Positions 44,011-53,677 of a stretch of DNA of 64,000 nucleotides are shown one piece after another. Both the position numbers and the translations under genes were made by a program. Source of the stretch: Streptomyces mobaraensis NBRC 13819 = DSM 40847 (GTDB lineage Bacteria; Actinomycetota; Actinomycetes; Streptomycetales; Streptomycetaceae); NCBI RefSeq assembly GCF_017916255.1, contig NZ_CP072827.1, forward strand, positions 3,559,501 through 3,623,500, read 5' to 3'. A model generated the notes under the pieces. It had not been told where the DNA came from, did not search any database, and was given only the letters and a program-made list of their open reading frames with translations. Every line of letters starts with the position of its first letter. The first letter of the stretch is position 1.

Positions 44011-44811
44011 CTATGCCAGGCTCCGCCAGCTCCACGTGGTGGAGATCTCCAGCGGGTCGATGGGGGTGACCAGGCGCGGCATGGTGTTCAGCCCGTTGGG
44101 CGGGCCGGACTGCGGCTCGACGCAGACGGCCTCGTCCTGCTCGTCGTAGACGACGACCCATTCGGCGCGGCTGGTGACCTTGAGCTCCAGGGCTCCGGGC
44201 CAGGTCAGCGTCACCGCGACACCGTCCGGCATGCCGAAGCAGTCGTCCCAGGGGCCGGGGAGCGGATCGATCCGCCGGCCGGTCGGCAGGTGGTCGTCGC
44301 CGCGCTCCTCCTGCCAGGCGGGAGCGAAGTCCAGCTCGACGTCGCGGCCGGTACCGAGGTTGCGCAGGAACCAGGGGTGCCAGCCGGCCTGGGCCGGGAA
44401 GGAGTCCGAGGCCGCCTCGACGCCCATGGTGAGCGTCAGCGAGTCCTCGGCCAGCTCCACCAACTGGGTGACGCGGCCGGGGTACGGCCAGGGGGCGGCG
44501 AGGTCGTAGGTGAACGCGGCGAAGGAGTCCTCGGCCCGGGAGACCCGCCAGGCCGTGTCGCGGCCGGTGCCGTGCAGCGCGTGCGGGTGCGGCAGGTGGT
44601 TCAGTGGCATCTGGTGCGTCTCGCCGCCGTTGCGGAAACGGCCGTAGGCGATCCGCCCGCACCACGGGACCATGGGGAAGGAGCCGTACTTCGGCCCCTG
44701 GCGGAGGAGTTCGGTCCCGTCGATCCTGAGACTGGAGAGGCGGCAGCCGTTCTCCTGGTCCACGGTCACCGCGGCCTTGCCTGCGGTCAGTGTCGTCTGA
44801 GCGTTGGTCAC
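44011..44811 (-). CDS. Aldose 1-epimerase family protein
   Basis: 266 residues from GTG at 44811. The ribosome-binding GGGAGG abuts this start, so a start a little further in cannot be excluded. Galactose-mutarotase fold: GCRLSSLRIDGTELLRQGP near 20, PWCGRIAYGRFRNGG, HALHGTGRDTAWRV (catalytic His), GWHPWFLRNL, and PQSGPPNGLNTMPRLV near the end. Probably interconverts sugar anomers, substrate not known. Upstream of pyrE in the same unit, a linkage with no obvious metabolic logic. Confidence 0.85.
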   Translation of the reverse strand: MTNAQTTLTAGKAAVTVDQENGCRLSSLRIDGTELLRQGPKYGSFPMVPWCGRIAYGRFRNGGETHQMPLNHLPHPHALHGTGRDTAWRVSRAEDSFAAFTYDLAAPWPYPGRVTQLVELAEDSLTLTMGVEAASDSFPAQAGWHPWFLRNLGTGRDVELDFAPAWQEERGDDHLPTGRRIDPLPGPWDDCFGMPDGVAVTLTWPGALELKVTSRAEWVVVYDEQDEAVCVEPQSGPPNGLNTMPRLVTPIDPLEISTTWSWRSLA

Positions 44812-44891
44812 CCTCCCGACGATAGGCGCGCCTCGGCGCGCGCACGCGGCGGCGTCCCGGCTGGGACGCCGTCCTCGGAGGCGGCCCCGGG

Positions 44892-45665
44892 TCAGCGCCT
44901 GCGGCGCAGCACCCGGCCGACGACCACGGCGGAGGCGAGGGCGACGGCCGCCGCCGGGGCCGCCCAGCGCAGGGCCGCCCGGCCTGAGGTGGTCTCGGGC
45001 GCGGGGACCGGCGCGTACCGGCCGCGCGGCGGGGCGTGGTCGACCTCCTCGGCGCTGCGGCCGATCATCGTCCGGCGGGCGTGGGCCGCCTCGGCCGGCG
45101 GCTCGTCGTCCGGCAGAACCTCGGCGGGCAGCACCTCGGAGGCCGGGGCGAACGTCCCGTCGTCCAGGGGCGGCAGCTCGTCGCGGAGCGCCGCGTCCCG
45201 GACGTCCTGGGCCAGTTCCTCGGCGAGCGCGGTGGCGAAGCGGTCCAGCAGCCGGCGGGCCGTGCCCTCGGCCGTCCGGGTGTCGAACTCGGCCAGCCGG
45301 CCGGCCCGGGAGACCGTTCCGGAGCAGGCCACCCGAGTGCCGCCGGGGGCCTCCTCGGGCAGGGCGCTCAGGGTGAGCGACACGGACGCCGAGCCGCGGG
45401 CCTCGGTGCCCTCGGCGGACAGCTCGTAGGCGCCGTCGTGCTCGGTCAGCCGCAGCGAGCCCCGGTAGGTGATCGTCGACCCGCCGATGCGCAGCCGCAG
45501 CCGGCCGGCCACCGTGATGCCGGTGCCCGCCGGCGCGCCGCCCGCGTCGTCCGCCCCGGCCTCGTCCTGCTGGAGGCCCGGGACGCACCGGGCCACCCGG
45601 GCGGGGTCGGCCAGGGCCCGCCGGACGTCACCGACGGGGAACGGAACGAAAACCTCGTGCTCCAT
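44892..45665 (-). CDS. SRPBCC (CoxG-like) membrane-tethered protein
   Basis: 257 residues. N-terminal SRPBCC/CoxG domain of about 150 residues: MEHEVFVPFPVGDVRRALAD, RVARCVPGLQ, RLRIGGSTITYRGSLRL and SRAGRLAEFDTR. A proline/acid-rich linker then leads to one C-terminal helix (AAPAAAVALASAVVVGRVL) and Arg-rich end, so it is probably tail-anchored. CoxG helps recruit CO dehydrogenase in other bacteria, but no cox genes are here. Likely a lipid- or hydrophobic-ligand-binding protein. The spacer to the epimerase is 80 bp on the same strand. Confidence 0.8.
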   Translation of the reverse strand: MEHEVFVPFPVGDVRRALADPARVARCVPGLQQDEAGADDAGGAPAGTGITVAGRLRLRIGGSTITYRGSLRLTEHDGAYELSAEGTEARGSASVSLTLSALPEEAPGGTRVACSGTVSRAGRLAEFDTRTAEGTARRLLDRFATALAEELAQDVRDAALRDELPPLDDGTFAPASEVLPAEVLPDDEPPAEAAHARRTMIGRSAEEVDHAPPRGRYAPVPAPETTSGRAALRWAAPAAAVALASAVVVGRVLRRRR

Positions 45666-45752
45666 GGCAAGCGAGCCTACCCACCGGGTCCTTCACCAGG
45701 GACTCCCCGGTCGAATCCGATCGAACTTTCCGGTGGGCACGCCTTCGTGAGG

Positions 45753-46403
45753 TCAGTCGGCGACCGTGAAGCGCTCGCCGATGTGCCGCGGCTCCTCGAT
45801 CTCGTCGACGAGTGCGACCGCGTAGTCCTCCACGGAGATGCGGCTCTTGCCGTTCTCGTCCACGACCAGGTCGTCCAGGCCGGTGCGGTAGGTGCCGGTG
45901 CGCTCGCCGGGCTCGATCAGGCCGGCCGGGCTGAGGTTGGTCCAGCGCACATCGGTGACCGTGCGGTAGAAGTCCAGGGCGTCACCGTGGGCGTGCATGA
46001 TCTGGAGCAGGAACTCGGGCAGTCCCTCCGCGTCCCAGACCTGCTTGCCGTCCGGCGTGCGCAGCGAGCCGGCGCCGCCGACCGCGATCAGCCGCGGGGC
46101 CGCGTCGCCGAGCGTCCGCAGGCCGGCGACCAGGGACTCCGCGGCGGGCTTGATGGTGGCGATGTGGCCCGGGCCGTCGCCGCCGCCGACCGCGCTGACG
46201 ACGACGTCCTGGCCCTGGGCCACGGCGGCGACGGACTGCGGGTCGAGCACGTCACCGGTGGTGACCGTGAGGTTGGGGTGCTGCTCGGTGAGCTTGGCGG
46301 GGTCGCGTACGACGGCCGTCACCTGGTGTCCGCGGTCCAGGGCCTCGCGCAGCACGCGGCTGCCGATCGTGCCGTTGGCGCCGAAGAGGGCGATCTTCGC
46401 CAT
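45753..46403 (-). CDS. NmrA/SDR-like NAD(P)-binding oxidoreductase
   Basis: 216 residues from ATG at 46403. The Rossmann start is KIALFGANGTIGSRVLREAL, then VTAVVRDPAKL and VVVSAVGGGDGPGHIAT. This is the atypical extended SDR (YwnB/NmrA) type, with no classical catalytic Tyr-x-x-x-Lys in the usual place. Function could be NADPH-dependent reductase or redox sensing. It follows the DsbA-like gene by 37 bp, and both are probably controlled by the divergent AraC-type regulator. Confidence 0.85.
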   Translation of the reverse strand: MAKIALFGANGTIGSRVLREALDRGHQVTAVVRDPAKLTEQHPNLTVTTGDVLDPQSVAAVAQGQDVVVSAVGGGDGPGHIATIKPAAESLVAGLRTLGDAAPRLIAVGGAGSLRTPDGKQVWDAEGLPEFLLQIMHAHGDALDFYRTVTDVRWTNLSPAGLIEPGERTGTYRTGLDDLVVDENGKSRISVEDYAVALVDEIEEPRHIGERFTVAD

Positions 46404-46440
46404 GGGGTTCTCCAGGGGGGTTCGATGGGGTTCGGAGGGT

Positions 46441-47085
46441 TTACGCGCCGGTTCCATGCTCGTCGAGGGCACGGGTGAGCGCCTGCGCGGAGGTGGTGGG
46501 GCCGCCGAGCCGGCGGACGCCGCCGTCGGGGGTGTGCAGCAGCAGGGTGGGGAAGCTGTCCACGCCCAGCCGCCGGACCTCGCGGAAGCCGGCCAGCGCC
46601 TCCTGGCGGACGTCGGGACGGGCGTAGGCGGCGGCCGCCTCCTCCGCGTCCAGGCCGGCCTCGGCGGCGACGGCCTTGAGGGTGGCGGGGTCGGACAGGC
46701 TGCGCCCGTCGCGGTACCAGGCGCCCTGGAGCGCCCCCGCCAGTTCGAGCGTCCGCTCGGGCGCCTGCCGGGCCAGCGCGACCAGGGCCGTCGCCGCGTC
46801 GGCGGAGTCGAGCACGGTCGAGCCCTCGGCCACCGCCCGGGAGTACGCCGCGCCGAAGACCGCGCCCGTCAGCTCGGCGATCCGGGCGTCCGACTGCGGG
46901 ATGTACGAGGCGTACGCGCCCACCGGCTGCGCCCGGGCGCCGGTGAACAGGCCACCGCTCAGCACCCGGAGGTCGAGCCGGTCGGCGTTCACGGCCGCGA
47001 ACTCGCGGACGGTGGGGCCGTAGCCGTAGCACCAGCCGCAGTAGGCGTCGAATGCGTAGGTGACGGTCTGCCGGGGCCGTGCCAT
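46441..47085 (-). CDS. DsbA-family thioredoxin-fold protein
   Basis: 214 residues from ATG at 47085, with GAGG eight bases upstream. Thioredoxin-fold active site FDAYCGWCYGYGP at residues 11-23 (CGWC), followed by the all-helical insert and the cis-Pro segment VDSFPTLLLH near 175. No signal peptide, so it is cytosolic, as for FrnE/HCCA-isomerase-like members that handle mycothiol or disulfides. Operon with the NmrA-like gene. Confidence 0.9.
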   Translation of the reverse strand: MARPRQTVTYAFDAYCGWCYGYGPTVREFAAVNADRLDLRVLSGGLFTGARAQPVGAYASYIPQSDARIAELTGAVFGAAYSRAVAEGSTVLDSADAATALVALARQAPERTLELAGALQGAWYRDGRSLSDPATLKAVAAEAGLDAEEAAAAYARPDVRQEALAGFREVRRLGVDSFPTLLLHTPDGGVRRLGGPTTSAQALTRALDEHGTGA

Positions 47086-47194
47086 GGCGTTCACCTCGTT
47101 CTCCTCTGAGTAGTTGTCCGTGAAATCACTGTGGTGACTGATGACAACGCTACGGAGGCTTGGGCGCGTCGGCCAGGTACGCTCGGGACCCGTC

Positions 47195-48115
47195 ATGGTG
47201 AAAAAACGACACGAGTGCACGGAGGCCGTCCACGGCACCGGCGAGTCCGACGGCATCGTCGAGCTCACCTACCGGCCGCCGCCGGGCACCCCGCGGGGCA
47301 TCGAGGTGATGACCGTCGCCGAGCTGCGGGCGCGGGCGCCCGAGGGGCTGCTGCCCCGGCCGCAGCGGCTGGACTTCCACCAGCTCGTGGTCGTCGACTC
47401 GGGCGCCACCTCGCACACCGTGGACTTCACGGGGTACTGGCTGACCGAGGGCTCGGTGCTCTGGGTGCGGCCCGGCCAGGTGCAGAGCTTCGGGGACGCG
47501 GCCCGGATCGAGGGCACGGTGATCCTCGCCCAGCCGGGCTTCCTGCCACCCGGCTCACCCGTCGCGGCGCTGGCCGACGACCCGTTCCACCCCGTGCTCC
47601 GGCAGCCCGTCGGCACCGACCGCGAGGCGGTGACCTGCGCGGTACGCCATCTCGCGGCCGACTTCCGCACGGGCGCGGGCCTGCCCGCCGACGTGCACGC
47701 GGACGTCCTGCGCCACCTGCTGTCCGTGCTGGTCCTGCGGCTGGCGCACCTCACCACGCCGGTGGGCAGCCGCGTCCCGGCGCCGGCGGACGCGTTCCTC
47801 CGCTTCCGCGCGGCCGTGGAACGCGACTTCGCCACCACCCACCGCGTCGCCGACTACGCCCGCGCCCTCGGCTACGCGCCCCGCACCCTCTCCCGCGCCA
47901 CCCTGGCCGCGGCCGGGGTGGCCGCCAAGGAGTTCATCGACCGGCGGGTGGTCCTGGAGGCCAAGCGGCTGCTGGCCCACAGCGACCTGGCGGTCGTCCG
48001 GATCGGGGAACGGCTGGGCTTCGAGGACGCCGCGAACTTCTCGAAGTTCTTCCAGCAGCGGGCCGGGGTGGCCCCGGGAGCCTTCCGGGAATCGGCCCGC
48101 GGGGCGGGGCGGTAG
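47195..48115 (+). CDS. AraC-family transcriptional regulator
   Basis: 306 residues from ATG at 47195. N-terminal cupin-like sensor (QLVVVDSGATSHTVDFTGYW, GSVLWVRPGQVQSFG) and C-terminal double HTH (TTHRVADYARALGYAPRTLS ... VRIGERLGFEDAANFSKFFQ, GVAPGAFRES). The second HTH has the family signature. It is divergent from the DsbA/NmrA operon with a 109-bp spacer and probably controls it. The effector is unknown. Confidence 0.9.
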   Translation: MVKKRHECTEAVHGTGESDGIVELTYRPPPGTPRGIEVMTVAELRARAPEGLLPRPQRLDFHQLVVVDSGATSHTVDFTGYWLTEGSVLWVRPGQVQSFGDAARIEGTVILAQPGFLPPGSPVAALADDPFHPVLRQPVGTDREAVTCAVRHLAADFRTGAGLPADVHADVLRHLLSVLVLRLAHLTTPVGSRVPAPADAFLRFRAAVERDFATTHRVADYARALGYAPRTLSRATLAAAGVAAKEFIDRRVVLEAKRLLAHSDLAVVRIGERLGFEDAANFSKFFQQRAGVAPGAFRESARGAGR

Positions 48116-48214
48116 GGACGGCGGGGCTCGGGGCCCCGGAGGTTCGGGGAGCGGCCGCGGCGGCGGGGCTCGGGTCGCGCGTGCGGCCCCGAGCCGTCAA
48201 CGCGCCGCAGCGCC

Positions 48215-49759
48215 TCACTCGTCGTACCGCGGACGCATCAGCGTCGACGGCGGCTCCGCCGCGCCCGGCGGCCGTACGACGCTCCGGGCGCCCACGGCGG
48301 ACGCCTCGGGCAGGCCGGCGGGCGGCGGCCCCCCGCCCCGCTCGGCCCCGCGCCCCGGAGCGTCCTCTTCCGCCCGGCCGGCCAGCAGGAATCCCCACTC
48401 CTCCCCCGCCGCCCCGGCCCGGTACGCCTCGGTGGTCAGGCCGACCGAGCGCAGGGTCGCGTCCACCGTCCAGAAGTCGTGCGCGTTCCCGGACACCCGC
48501 CCGGCGTGCACCACCAGGCGCCCGCCGGGCGCGAGGCGCCGCGCGGCCAGCCCGTAGAACTCCTGCGAGTACAGCTTGGCGCCCCCGGGCCCGTCCGGCC
48601 CCGGCAGATCGCAGACCTCCACGTCGAAGGGGGCCTCGTCGGCCGCGGCCCGCCGCAGCCAGGCGAAGGGGTCGGCGTGCGCGACGGCGACCCGGGGGTC
48701 GGTGTAGGCGTCCCCGTTGAGGCGGCGCAGGCCGGGGTCGGTACGGGCGAGCCGTACCACCGCCGCGTCCGGCTCGACGACCGTCACCGCCGCCACCCCG
48801 GGCCGCCGCAGCACCTCGCGCACGGCGAGGCCGTCGCCGCCGCCGAGCACCAGGACGCGCCGGTGGGGGCCGGCCGTCGCGGGCCGCACCAGGGCCTCCT
48901 GGTAGCGGGAGGACTCACCGGCGGCCCGCAGCCGCCCGTTGAGGAAGAGGGCGAGCGGACGGCCGCCGCGGCCACCCCCGGTGAGGACGATCTCCTGGAG
49001 TTCGGTGCGGACGGCGACCCGGACGTCGCCGCCGTACACCGCGTGCCGGGCGGCCCGTTCGAACGGTCCCGTGAGGGCGGAGCAGAGCGCGAGCAGGGCC
49101 AGGACCAGCGCGTTCGCCGCCGTCACGGTCCGGCGGGCGCGGGCGCTCAGATCCCCCCGGAACACCGCGAGCACCAGCGCCCCGCCTGCCACCGCGTTGA
49201 TCGCGCCGGTCACCAGCGCCCCGGTCAGCTGGCCGAGCATCGGCAGCAGCAGGAACGGGAAGGCGAGCCCGCCGACGAGGGCGCCCACGTAGTCGGCGGC
49301 GAAGAGGTCGGCGACCGCGCCGCCCGCGTCCTGCCGTCGGACGCGCTGGATGAGGGTCATCAGCAGCGGCACCTCGGCCCCGATGAGCACCCCGATGACC
49401 AGGGAGAACACCACCAGGGCGGGCCACGCCCGGCCGTACCAGGCGAAACAGGCGTAGAGCGCCATCGCCGACAGCCCGCCGACCAGCGCCAGCAGCGCCT
49501 CGACGGCCGCGAAGCCGAGCGCGGCCCGCCGCCGCAGCCGTTTGGCCAGCAGTGATCCCACGCCCATGGCGAAGACCATCACCGAGAGCACGACGGACGC
49601 CTGGGTGACGGAATCGCCGATGAGGTACGAGGCCAGGGCGACCAGTTCCAGCTCGTACACGAGGCCGCAGGCGGCGCAGACGAAGACCGTGATCAGCACG
49701 AGCAGACGGCCGAGCCCGGCCGGTACGGGCAAGCGTGCGGGTACCGGTCGGTAGATCAT
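48215..49759 (-). CDS. Membrane spermidine-synthase-like protein
   Basis: 514 residues. Residues 15-230 contain about seven membrane helices ([53 protein letters not shown]). The C-terminal half is a Rossmann aminopropyltransferase domain: [56 protein letters not shown]. The family's catalytic Asp region reads [20 protein letters not shown], changed from the usual D-x-x-D-P, so polyamine synthesis is uncertain. Downstream of the DUF2617 gene by 70 bp, probably co-transcribed. Confidence 0.85.
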   Translation of the reverse strand: MIYRPVPARLPVPAGLGRLLVLITVFVCAACGLVYELELVALASYLIGDSVTQASVVLSVMVFAMGVGSLLAKRLRRRAALGFAAVEALLALVGGLSAMALYACFAWYGRAWPALVVFSLVIGVLIGAEVPLLMTLIQRVRRQDAGGAVADLFAADYVGALVGGLAFPFLLLPMLGQLTGALVTGAINAVAGGALVLAVFRGDLSARARRTVTAANALVLALLALCSALTGPFERAARHAVYGGDVRVAVRTELQEIVLTGGGRGGRPLALFLNGRLRAAGESSRYQEALVRPATAGPHRRVLVLGGGDGLAVREVLRRPGVAAVTVVEPDAAVVRLARTDPGLRRLNGDAYTDPRVAVAHADPFAWLRRAAADEAPFDVEVCDLPGPDGPGGAKLYSQEFYGLAARRLAPGGRLVVHAGRVSGNAHDFWTVDATLRSVGLTTEAYRAGAAGEEWGFLLAGRAEEDAPGRGAERGGGPPPAGLPEASAVGARSVVRPPGAAEPPSTLMRPRYDE

Positions 49760-49829
49760 GCCGGAACGCTACGTCACGATCCGGCCACGTCACGTCACCC
49801 ACACGAGTTCAATGCGGGTGTCGGGCGAG

Positions 49830-50417
49830 CTAGTTGAGGGACGGACCGTTCGCCAGGGGGCTCGCGCCAGGGCGGGAGGCGGCGCCCCGCGCGCCCGCCG
49901 GTGAGACGCAGTCGGCGCGCACGCCCACCCGGGTGCGGGTGACGACCAGCCGCCCCTCCTGCGGGTAGGCGTGCCAGGTGCGCCAGCTCACCTGGCCGTC
50001 CCGGCGCTGGGCGAGCAGGGCGGTGAAGGCGTGCGGGTCGCCCGGAAACGTTCCGGCGAGCCCCTGGGGGTGTTCGGCGACCAGCGCCAGCAGCTCCTGC
50101 GCGCGTCCGGCGAAGGAGCACCGGGACAAGGTCTCCACGCGGGCCGCGAATTCGTACTCCCAGGAGCCGACGCGCTTGGCGACGCCCAGGGGCAGCGGGG
50201 TGCTGCTGCCGGGTATGCAGGCGACCGTCTCCGAACAGCTCCCGCTGTCCTCCTCCAGGAGGACCTGATGGGAGGCGCCGAGCAGCCGCAACTGCACGGC
50301 CGAGGAATCGAGTTGGAGATCCAGCACGGCCAGCGCCGGCAGCGGCTCCCGGCCCAGGCACCAGGCCAGGTCGGCCGCGCGGGTGTCGGTGTAGCTGGTC
50401 TTGAGGGTGGTGAGCAT
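49830..50417 (-). CDS. DUF2617 family protein
   Basis: 195 residues from ATG at 50417 with GGAG eight bases upstream (MLTTLKTSYTDTRAADLAWC). A beta-rich, Trp/Cys-containing core with LQLDSSAVQLRLLGASHQVL and VSWRTWHAYPQEGRLVVTRT. Known only as an actinobacterial domain of unknown function found next to the membrane spermidine-synthase-like gene, which is the case here. No catalytic motif recognised. Confidence 0.85.
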   Translation of the reverse strand: MLTTLKTSYTDTRAADLAWCLGREPLPALAVLDLQLDSSAVQLRLLGASHQVLLEEDSGSCSETVACIPGSSTPLPLGVAKRVGSWEYEFAARVETLSRCSFAGRAQELLALVAEHPQGLAGTFPGDPHAFTALLAQRRDGQVSWRTWHAYPQEGRLVVTRTRVGVRADCVSPAGARGAASRPGASPLANGPSLN

Positions 50418-50829
50418 GGGTCGGCTCCGCGAGCGAACAGTGGGGGATGGCCGGCCCACCCGAGGAGGACCAGATCTTCGAGGCGCCGGCTCATGCCCGC
50501 TTTGGAGGCTCCCGGATCCGGCGGAGGCGATTCCGAGAATCCCAGGAGTTTTCTCTGAACGTGGCTCTGATCGAAAGGAAATCATGAAGCCAACGGCGCC
50601 CACAGCATTTTTACCCATCATCGTCGATTTTCCATCCACGCGTGGGCCGGACTGCTCACATGTTCAACGAAACAACGCCCGGCGGCAGTTGTCGCCGCCG
50701 GGCGCATATGCGGTCAAGCATGGGCCACTTGCAAATCCCCAGATCAAATGGCCTTTGCCAGGGGTTTCCGGGCCGGGTTGCCCGGCGGGGTTCCCGGCGG
50801 GGTTCCCCGCCGCGGCGCACACTCCGGGG
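50418..50829. other. Intergenic region, DUF2617 / aminotransferase
   Basis: 412 bp without a credible gene. It has an AT-rich pocket at about 50575-50640, a hairpin CGCCCGGCGGC/GCCGCCGGGCG at 50676-50704, and the stem CGGCGGGG/CCCCGCCG at 50795-50812 just after the aminotransferase stop, which may terminate it. The AT-rich pocket is the likely promoter zone for the DUF2617 operon. Confidence 0.5.
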
Positions 50830-52104
50830 TCAGCGCGGCCCCGCGGAAGCCGCCCGTTCCAGTCGTTCCACGGCGTCGAGAACCGCTTCCTCGCGCTTGC
50901 AGAACGAGAATCGCACCAGATGAGACGGGGCGCCCGGGCGCACAAAGAAGGCGGATGTCGGAATGGCCACCACCCCGGCGCGCAAAGGGAGTTCACGGCA
51001 GAATCGCACGCCGTTCCCATGCCCCCACGCGCGGATGTCCACCTGGACGAAATACCCGGCGTCCGCCCGGTACGGGCGCAACCCGGCGCGCGTCAGTCCG
51101 TCGCTCAGCAGATCCCGGTTGCGCCCCAGCGTCCGCCGCAGCTCCGCCGCCCACTCCTCCACGCCCCCCAGCGCCCGGGCGAGCGCGTCCTGGAACGGCG
51201 CGCCCGAGGTGTAGGTGAGGAACTGCTTCACCCCCGCCACCGCCGCCACCAGCGGTGCGGGCCCGCAGACCCAGCCGACCTTCCAGCCCGTCACCCCGAA
51301 CGTCTTGCCGGCCGAGGAGACGGTCAGCGTCCGCTCCCGCATCCCCGGCAACGCGGCGATCGTCCGGTGGACGGGCCCGTCCCCCTCCCCTCCTTCCTCG
51401 CCGAACACCAGGTGCTCGTACACCTCGTCCGTCACGACCGTCAGCCCGTGCTCGCGGCACACCTCCGCGACGGCCTCCAGTTCCGCCGGCGTGAACACCT
51501 TGCCCGTCGGGTTGTGCGGCGTGTTCAGCACCAGCACCCGGGTCCGCGGCGTGACGGCGGCCCGCAGCACGTCCACGTCCAGGACAAAGGCGTCCCCTTC
51601 CGTGACCAGCGACACGGGGACGAGCTTCGCACCCGCGAAGCGGGCCACCGCCGCGTAGGCGTCGTAGCAGGGGTCGAAGGCCAGCACCTCGTCCCCCGGG
51701 TCGCACAGCCCCAGCAGCGCCCCGGCGAGCGCCTCGGTCGCGCCCGTCGTCACCAGCACCTCGCCCAGCGGGTCGTACTCCAGGCCGTACCGCCGCCGCT
51801 GATGCGCGGCGACCGCCTCGCGCAGCGCGGGCGTCCCGTGCGCGGGCGGGTACTGGTTGGCCCCGGCCAGCACCGCCGCCGCGACGTCCTCCAGCAGCGC
51901 GCGCGGGCTGCCCAGCTCCGGCACGCCCTGCCCCAGGTTGACCGCCCCGGTGCTCCGGGCCAGCTCGGTCATCTCCGTGAACACCGACGTGCCCAGGCCC
52001 GTGAGCCGCGCCGCCGCCGGCCCCCGCGTGCCGTTCCCCGCCCCGGTCACCGCCCCGCTCGGCGCCCCACCGTGCGCTCCCGCTCCACCGTGTTCCGCGC
52101 TCAT
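50830..52104 (-). CDS. Class I/II PLP-dependent aminotransferase (DapC-like)
   Basis: 424 residues from ATG at 52104, with GGGAGGGG seven bases upstream. Fold-type I: VNLGQGVPELGSPRALLEDV, QYPPAHGTPALREAVAAHQR, LVTTGATEALAGALLGLCDPG, LVLNTPHNPTGKVFT and TDEVYEHLVFG. The PLP Lys is in TLTVSSAGKTFGVTGWKVGW near residue 255, and the C-terminal Arg in LVRFSFCKRE binds the carboxylate. Closest in layout to actinobacterial N-succinyldiaminopimelate or kynurenine-type aminotransferases; substrate not certain. The first ~25 residues are a Gly/Ala-rich tail. Confidence 0.88.
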   Translation of the reverse strand: MSAEHGGAGAHGGAPSGAVTGAGNGTRGPAAARLTGLGTSVFTEMTELARSTGAVNLGQGVPELGSPRALLEDVAAAVLAGANQYPPAHGTPALREAVAAHQRRRYGLEYDPLGEVLVTTGATEALAGALLGLCDPGDEVLAFDPCYDAYAAVARFAGAKLVPVSLVTEGDAFVLDVDVLRAAVTPRTRVLVLNTPHNPTGKVFTPAELEAVAEVCREHGLTVVTDEVYEHLVFGEEGGEGDGPVHRTIAALPGMRERTLTVSSAGKTFGVTGWKVGWVCGPAPLVAAVAGVKQFLTYTSGAPFQDALARALGGVEEWAAELRRTLGRNRDLLSDGLTRAGLRPYRADAGYFVQVDIRAWGHGNGVRFCRELPLRAGVVAIPTSAFFVRPGAPSHLVRFSFCKREEAVLDAVERLERAASAGPR

Positions 52105-52421
52105 CCGCGCCCCTCCCGGTCGTCCTCCGGACTGTCCGTGACCCCGCCCACCCTAGGGGGACGCGAACACCCGTGCCCGGGCGCGGGCCGCGACGCACCG
52201 GCGCTCCTCCCGGTGCGCCAGCCGGGTGGAAGCCGTGCCCCCTACGGGCGTGACGCGTCGCGCGCGCGAGGCCCCGGCCGCATGGTCGGTATGCCGCACG
52301 TTCCGCACCGTCCGTACCGGCGCCGTCCCCGGCGCCCCGACCGGTCCCGCCGCCCGGCCCGTCCCCGCGGGGCCCGGCCGCGCCTCCCCGGCCGGCCCGG
52401 GAGGTGCCCCGAGGAGGTCCC

Positions 52422-53630
52422 GTGTCCGCCGACACCGCCGTGCCCGTCCGCGCCCCGGAGCCGCGCCGCGCCCGCGCCGACGGCCCGGCCCGGCGCGCGG
52501 AGCGGGTGCGCGAGGCGCTGCGCCGCGCCCTGCCCGCGCTCGTGCTCTACGCCGCGGCCCGGCTGGCCGGCGTGGCAACAATGGCCTCCTGGGCCTGGTC
52601 GACCGGCCGCCACCCGCGCACCCTGCTCGGCCATTCCTGGGACGCCATCTGGTACGCGGGCATCGCCGAGGACGGCTACGGACTGATCCTCCCGTCCCCC
52701 ACCAGCCACTCGGTGATCTACAGCGACTACGCGTTCTTCCCGCTCTACCCCGGCCTGGTGCACGCGCTGACCGCGCTGAGCCCGTTCTCGGTCGTCTCCG
52801 CGCAGCTCGTCGTCGCCTGGACCGCCGCGGCCTGCGCGGCCTGGGGGATCTACGCCGTCGGCGAGCGGCTGTACGGGCGGCGGGCGGCCACCTGGCTGGT
52901 GCTCCTCTGGGGGCTGCTGCCGCACTCCATCGTGCAGACGATGGGCTACACCGAGTCCCTGATGACCGCCCTCGCCGCGTGGGCGCTCTACGCCGTCGTC
53001 ACCCGCCGGCACCTCTGGGCGGGGGCGCTCGCGCTGGCCGCAGGACTGTCCCGGCCCAACGCCATCGCCGTCGCCGCCGCCGTCGGCTGCGCCACGCTGG
53101 TCGTCCTGTACCGGGAACCGCGCTCCCGCGCCGACTGGCGGCTGTGGACCGGCCTCGCGCTCGCGCCGCTGGGGTGGGGCGGTTACGTGCTGTGGGCCGG
53201 CTACCGCTCGGGGTTCGGCCCGCTGGGCTACTTCACCGTGCAGCGACGGTGGGGGTCGCGGTTCGACTTCGGGGCGGACGCGTTCCGCTTCGTCCGGCAC
53301 CTGTTCACCGGGCGCGACGGGATGGCGTACTACGGCTCCCTGGGCGTCCTGGTCGTCGCGCTGGTCGCGCTCGTCTTCCTCGTGCTGGAACGGCCGCCCG
53401 CCCCGCTGCTCGCCTACACCCTGGTGCTGTGCGTGATCGCCCTCGGCGGCTCCAGCTACTTCGCGTCCAAGCCGCGCTTCCTGCTGCCCGCCTTCCCGCT
53501 GCTGATCCCGCTGGCCCTGGGCATGACGAGAGCCCGGTCGCGCACCGTCGCGGTGACGGTCGGCGCGCTGGCCGGGCTCTCGTGCGTGTACGGGACGTAC
53601 CTGGTGACGGCGGCCCGGCTGCCCATGTAG
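52422..53630 (+). CDS. PIG-V-like integral membrane mannosyltransferase
   Basis: 402 residues from GTG at 52422, which has GAGGAGG five bases upstream; a GTG 18 bases earlier is in frame but lies before that site. About nine or ten membrane helices. The first extracytoplasmic loop has HSWDAIWYAGIAEDGYG, the GT-C/PIG-V motif with a catalytic acidic residue; VIYSDYAFFPLYPGLVHALT follows. The charged loop YREPRSRADWRLW and TVQRRWGSRFDFGADAF are typical. Uses a polyprenyl-phosphate sugar donor at the outer face. The acceptor is unknown. Confidence 0.8.
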   Translation: MSADTAVPVRAPEPRRARADGPARRAERVREALRRALPALVLYAAARLAGVATMASWAWSTGRHPRTLLGHSWDAIWYAGIAEDGYGLILPSPTSHSVIYSDYAFFPLYPGLVHALTALSPFSVVSAQLVVAWTAAACAAWGIYAVGERLYGRRAATWLVLLWGLLPHSIVQTMGYTESLMTALAAWALYAVVTRRHLWAGALALAAGLSRPNAIAVAAAVGCATLVVLYREPRSRADWRLWTGLALAPLGWGGYVLWAGYRSGFGPLGYFTVQRRWGSRFDFGADAFRFVRHLFTGRDGMAYYGSLGVLVVALVALVFLVLERPPAPLLAYTLVLCVIALGGSSYFASKPRFLLPAFPLLIPLALGMTRARSRTVAVTVGALAGLSCVYGTYLVTAARLPM

Positions 53631-53677
53631 GCGCCCCGGGCCGGTGCCGTCCGGAGGGTCAGGCGTCGTCCGGAGGA

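Noticed and set aside
50584..50720. Small plus-strand gene starting at an ATG in the AT-rich pocket (preceded by AAAGGAAA)
   Set aside because: The frame has no stop for about 700 codons, and composition changes to low-complexity. No recognisable peptide.
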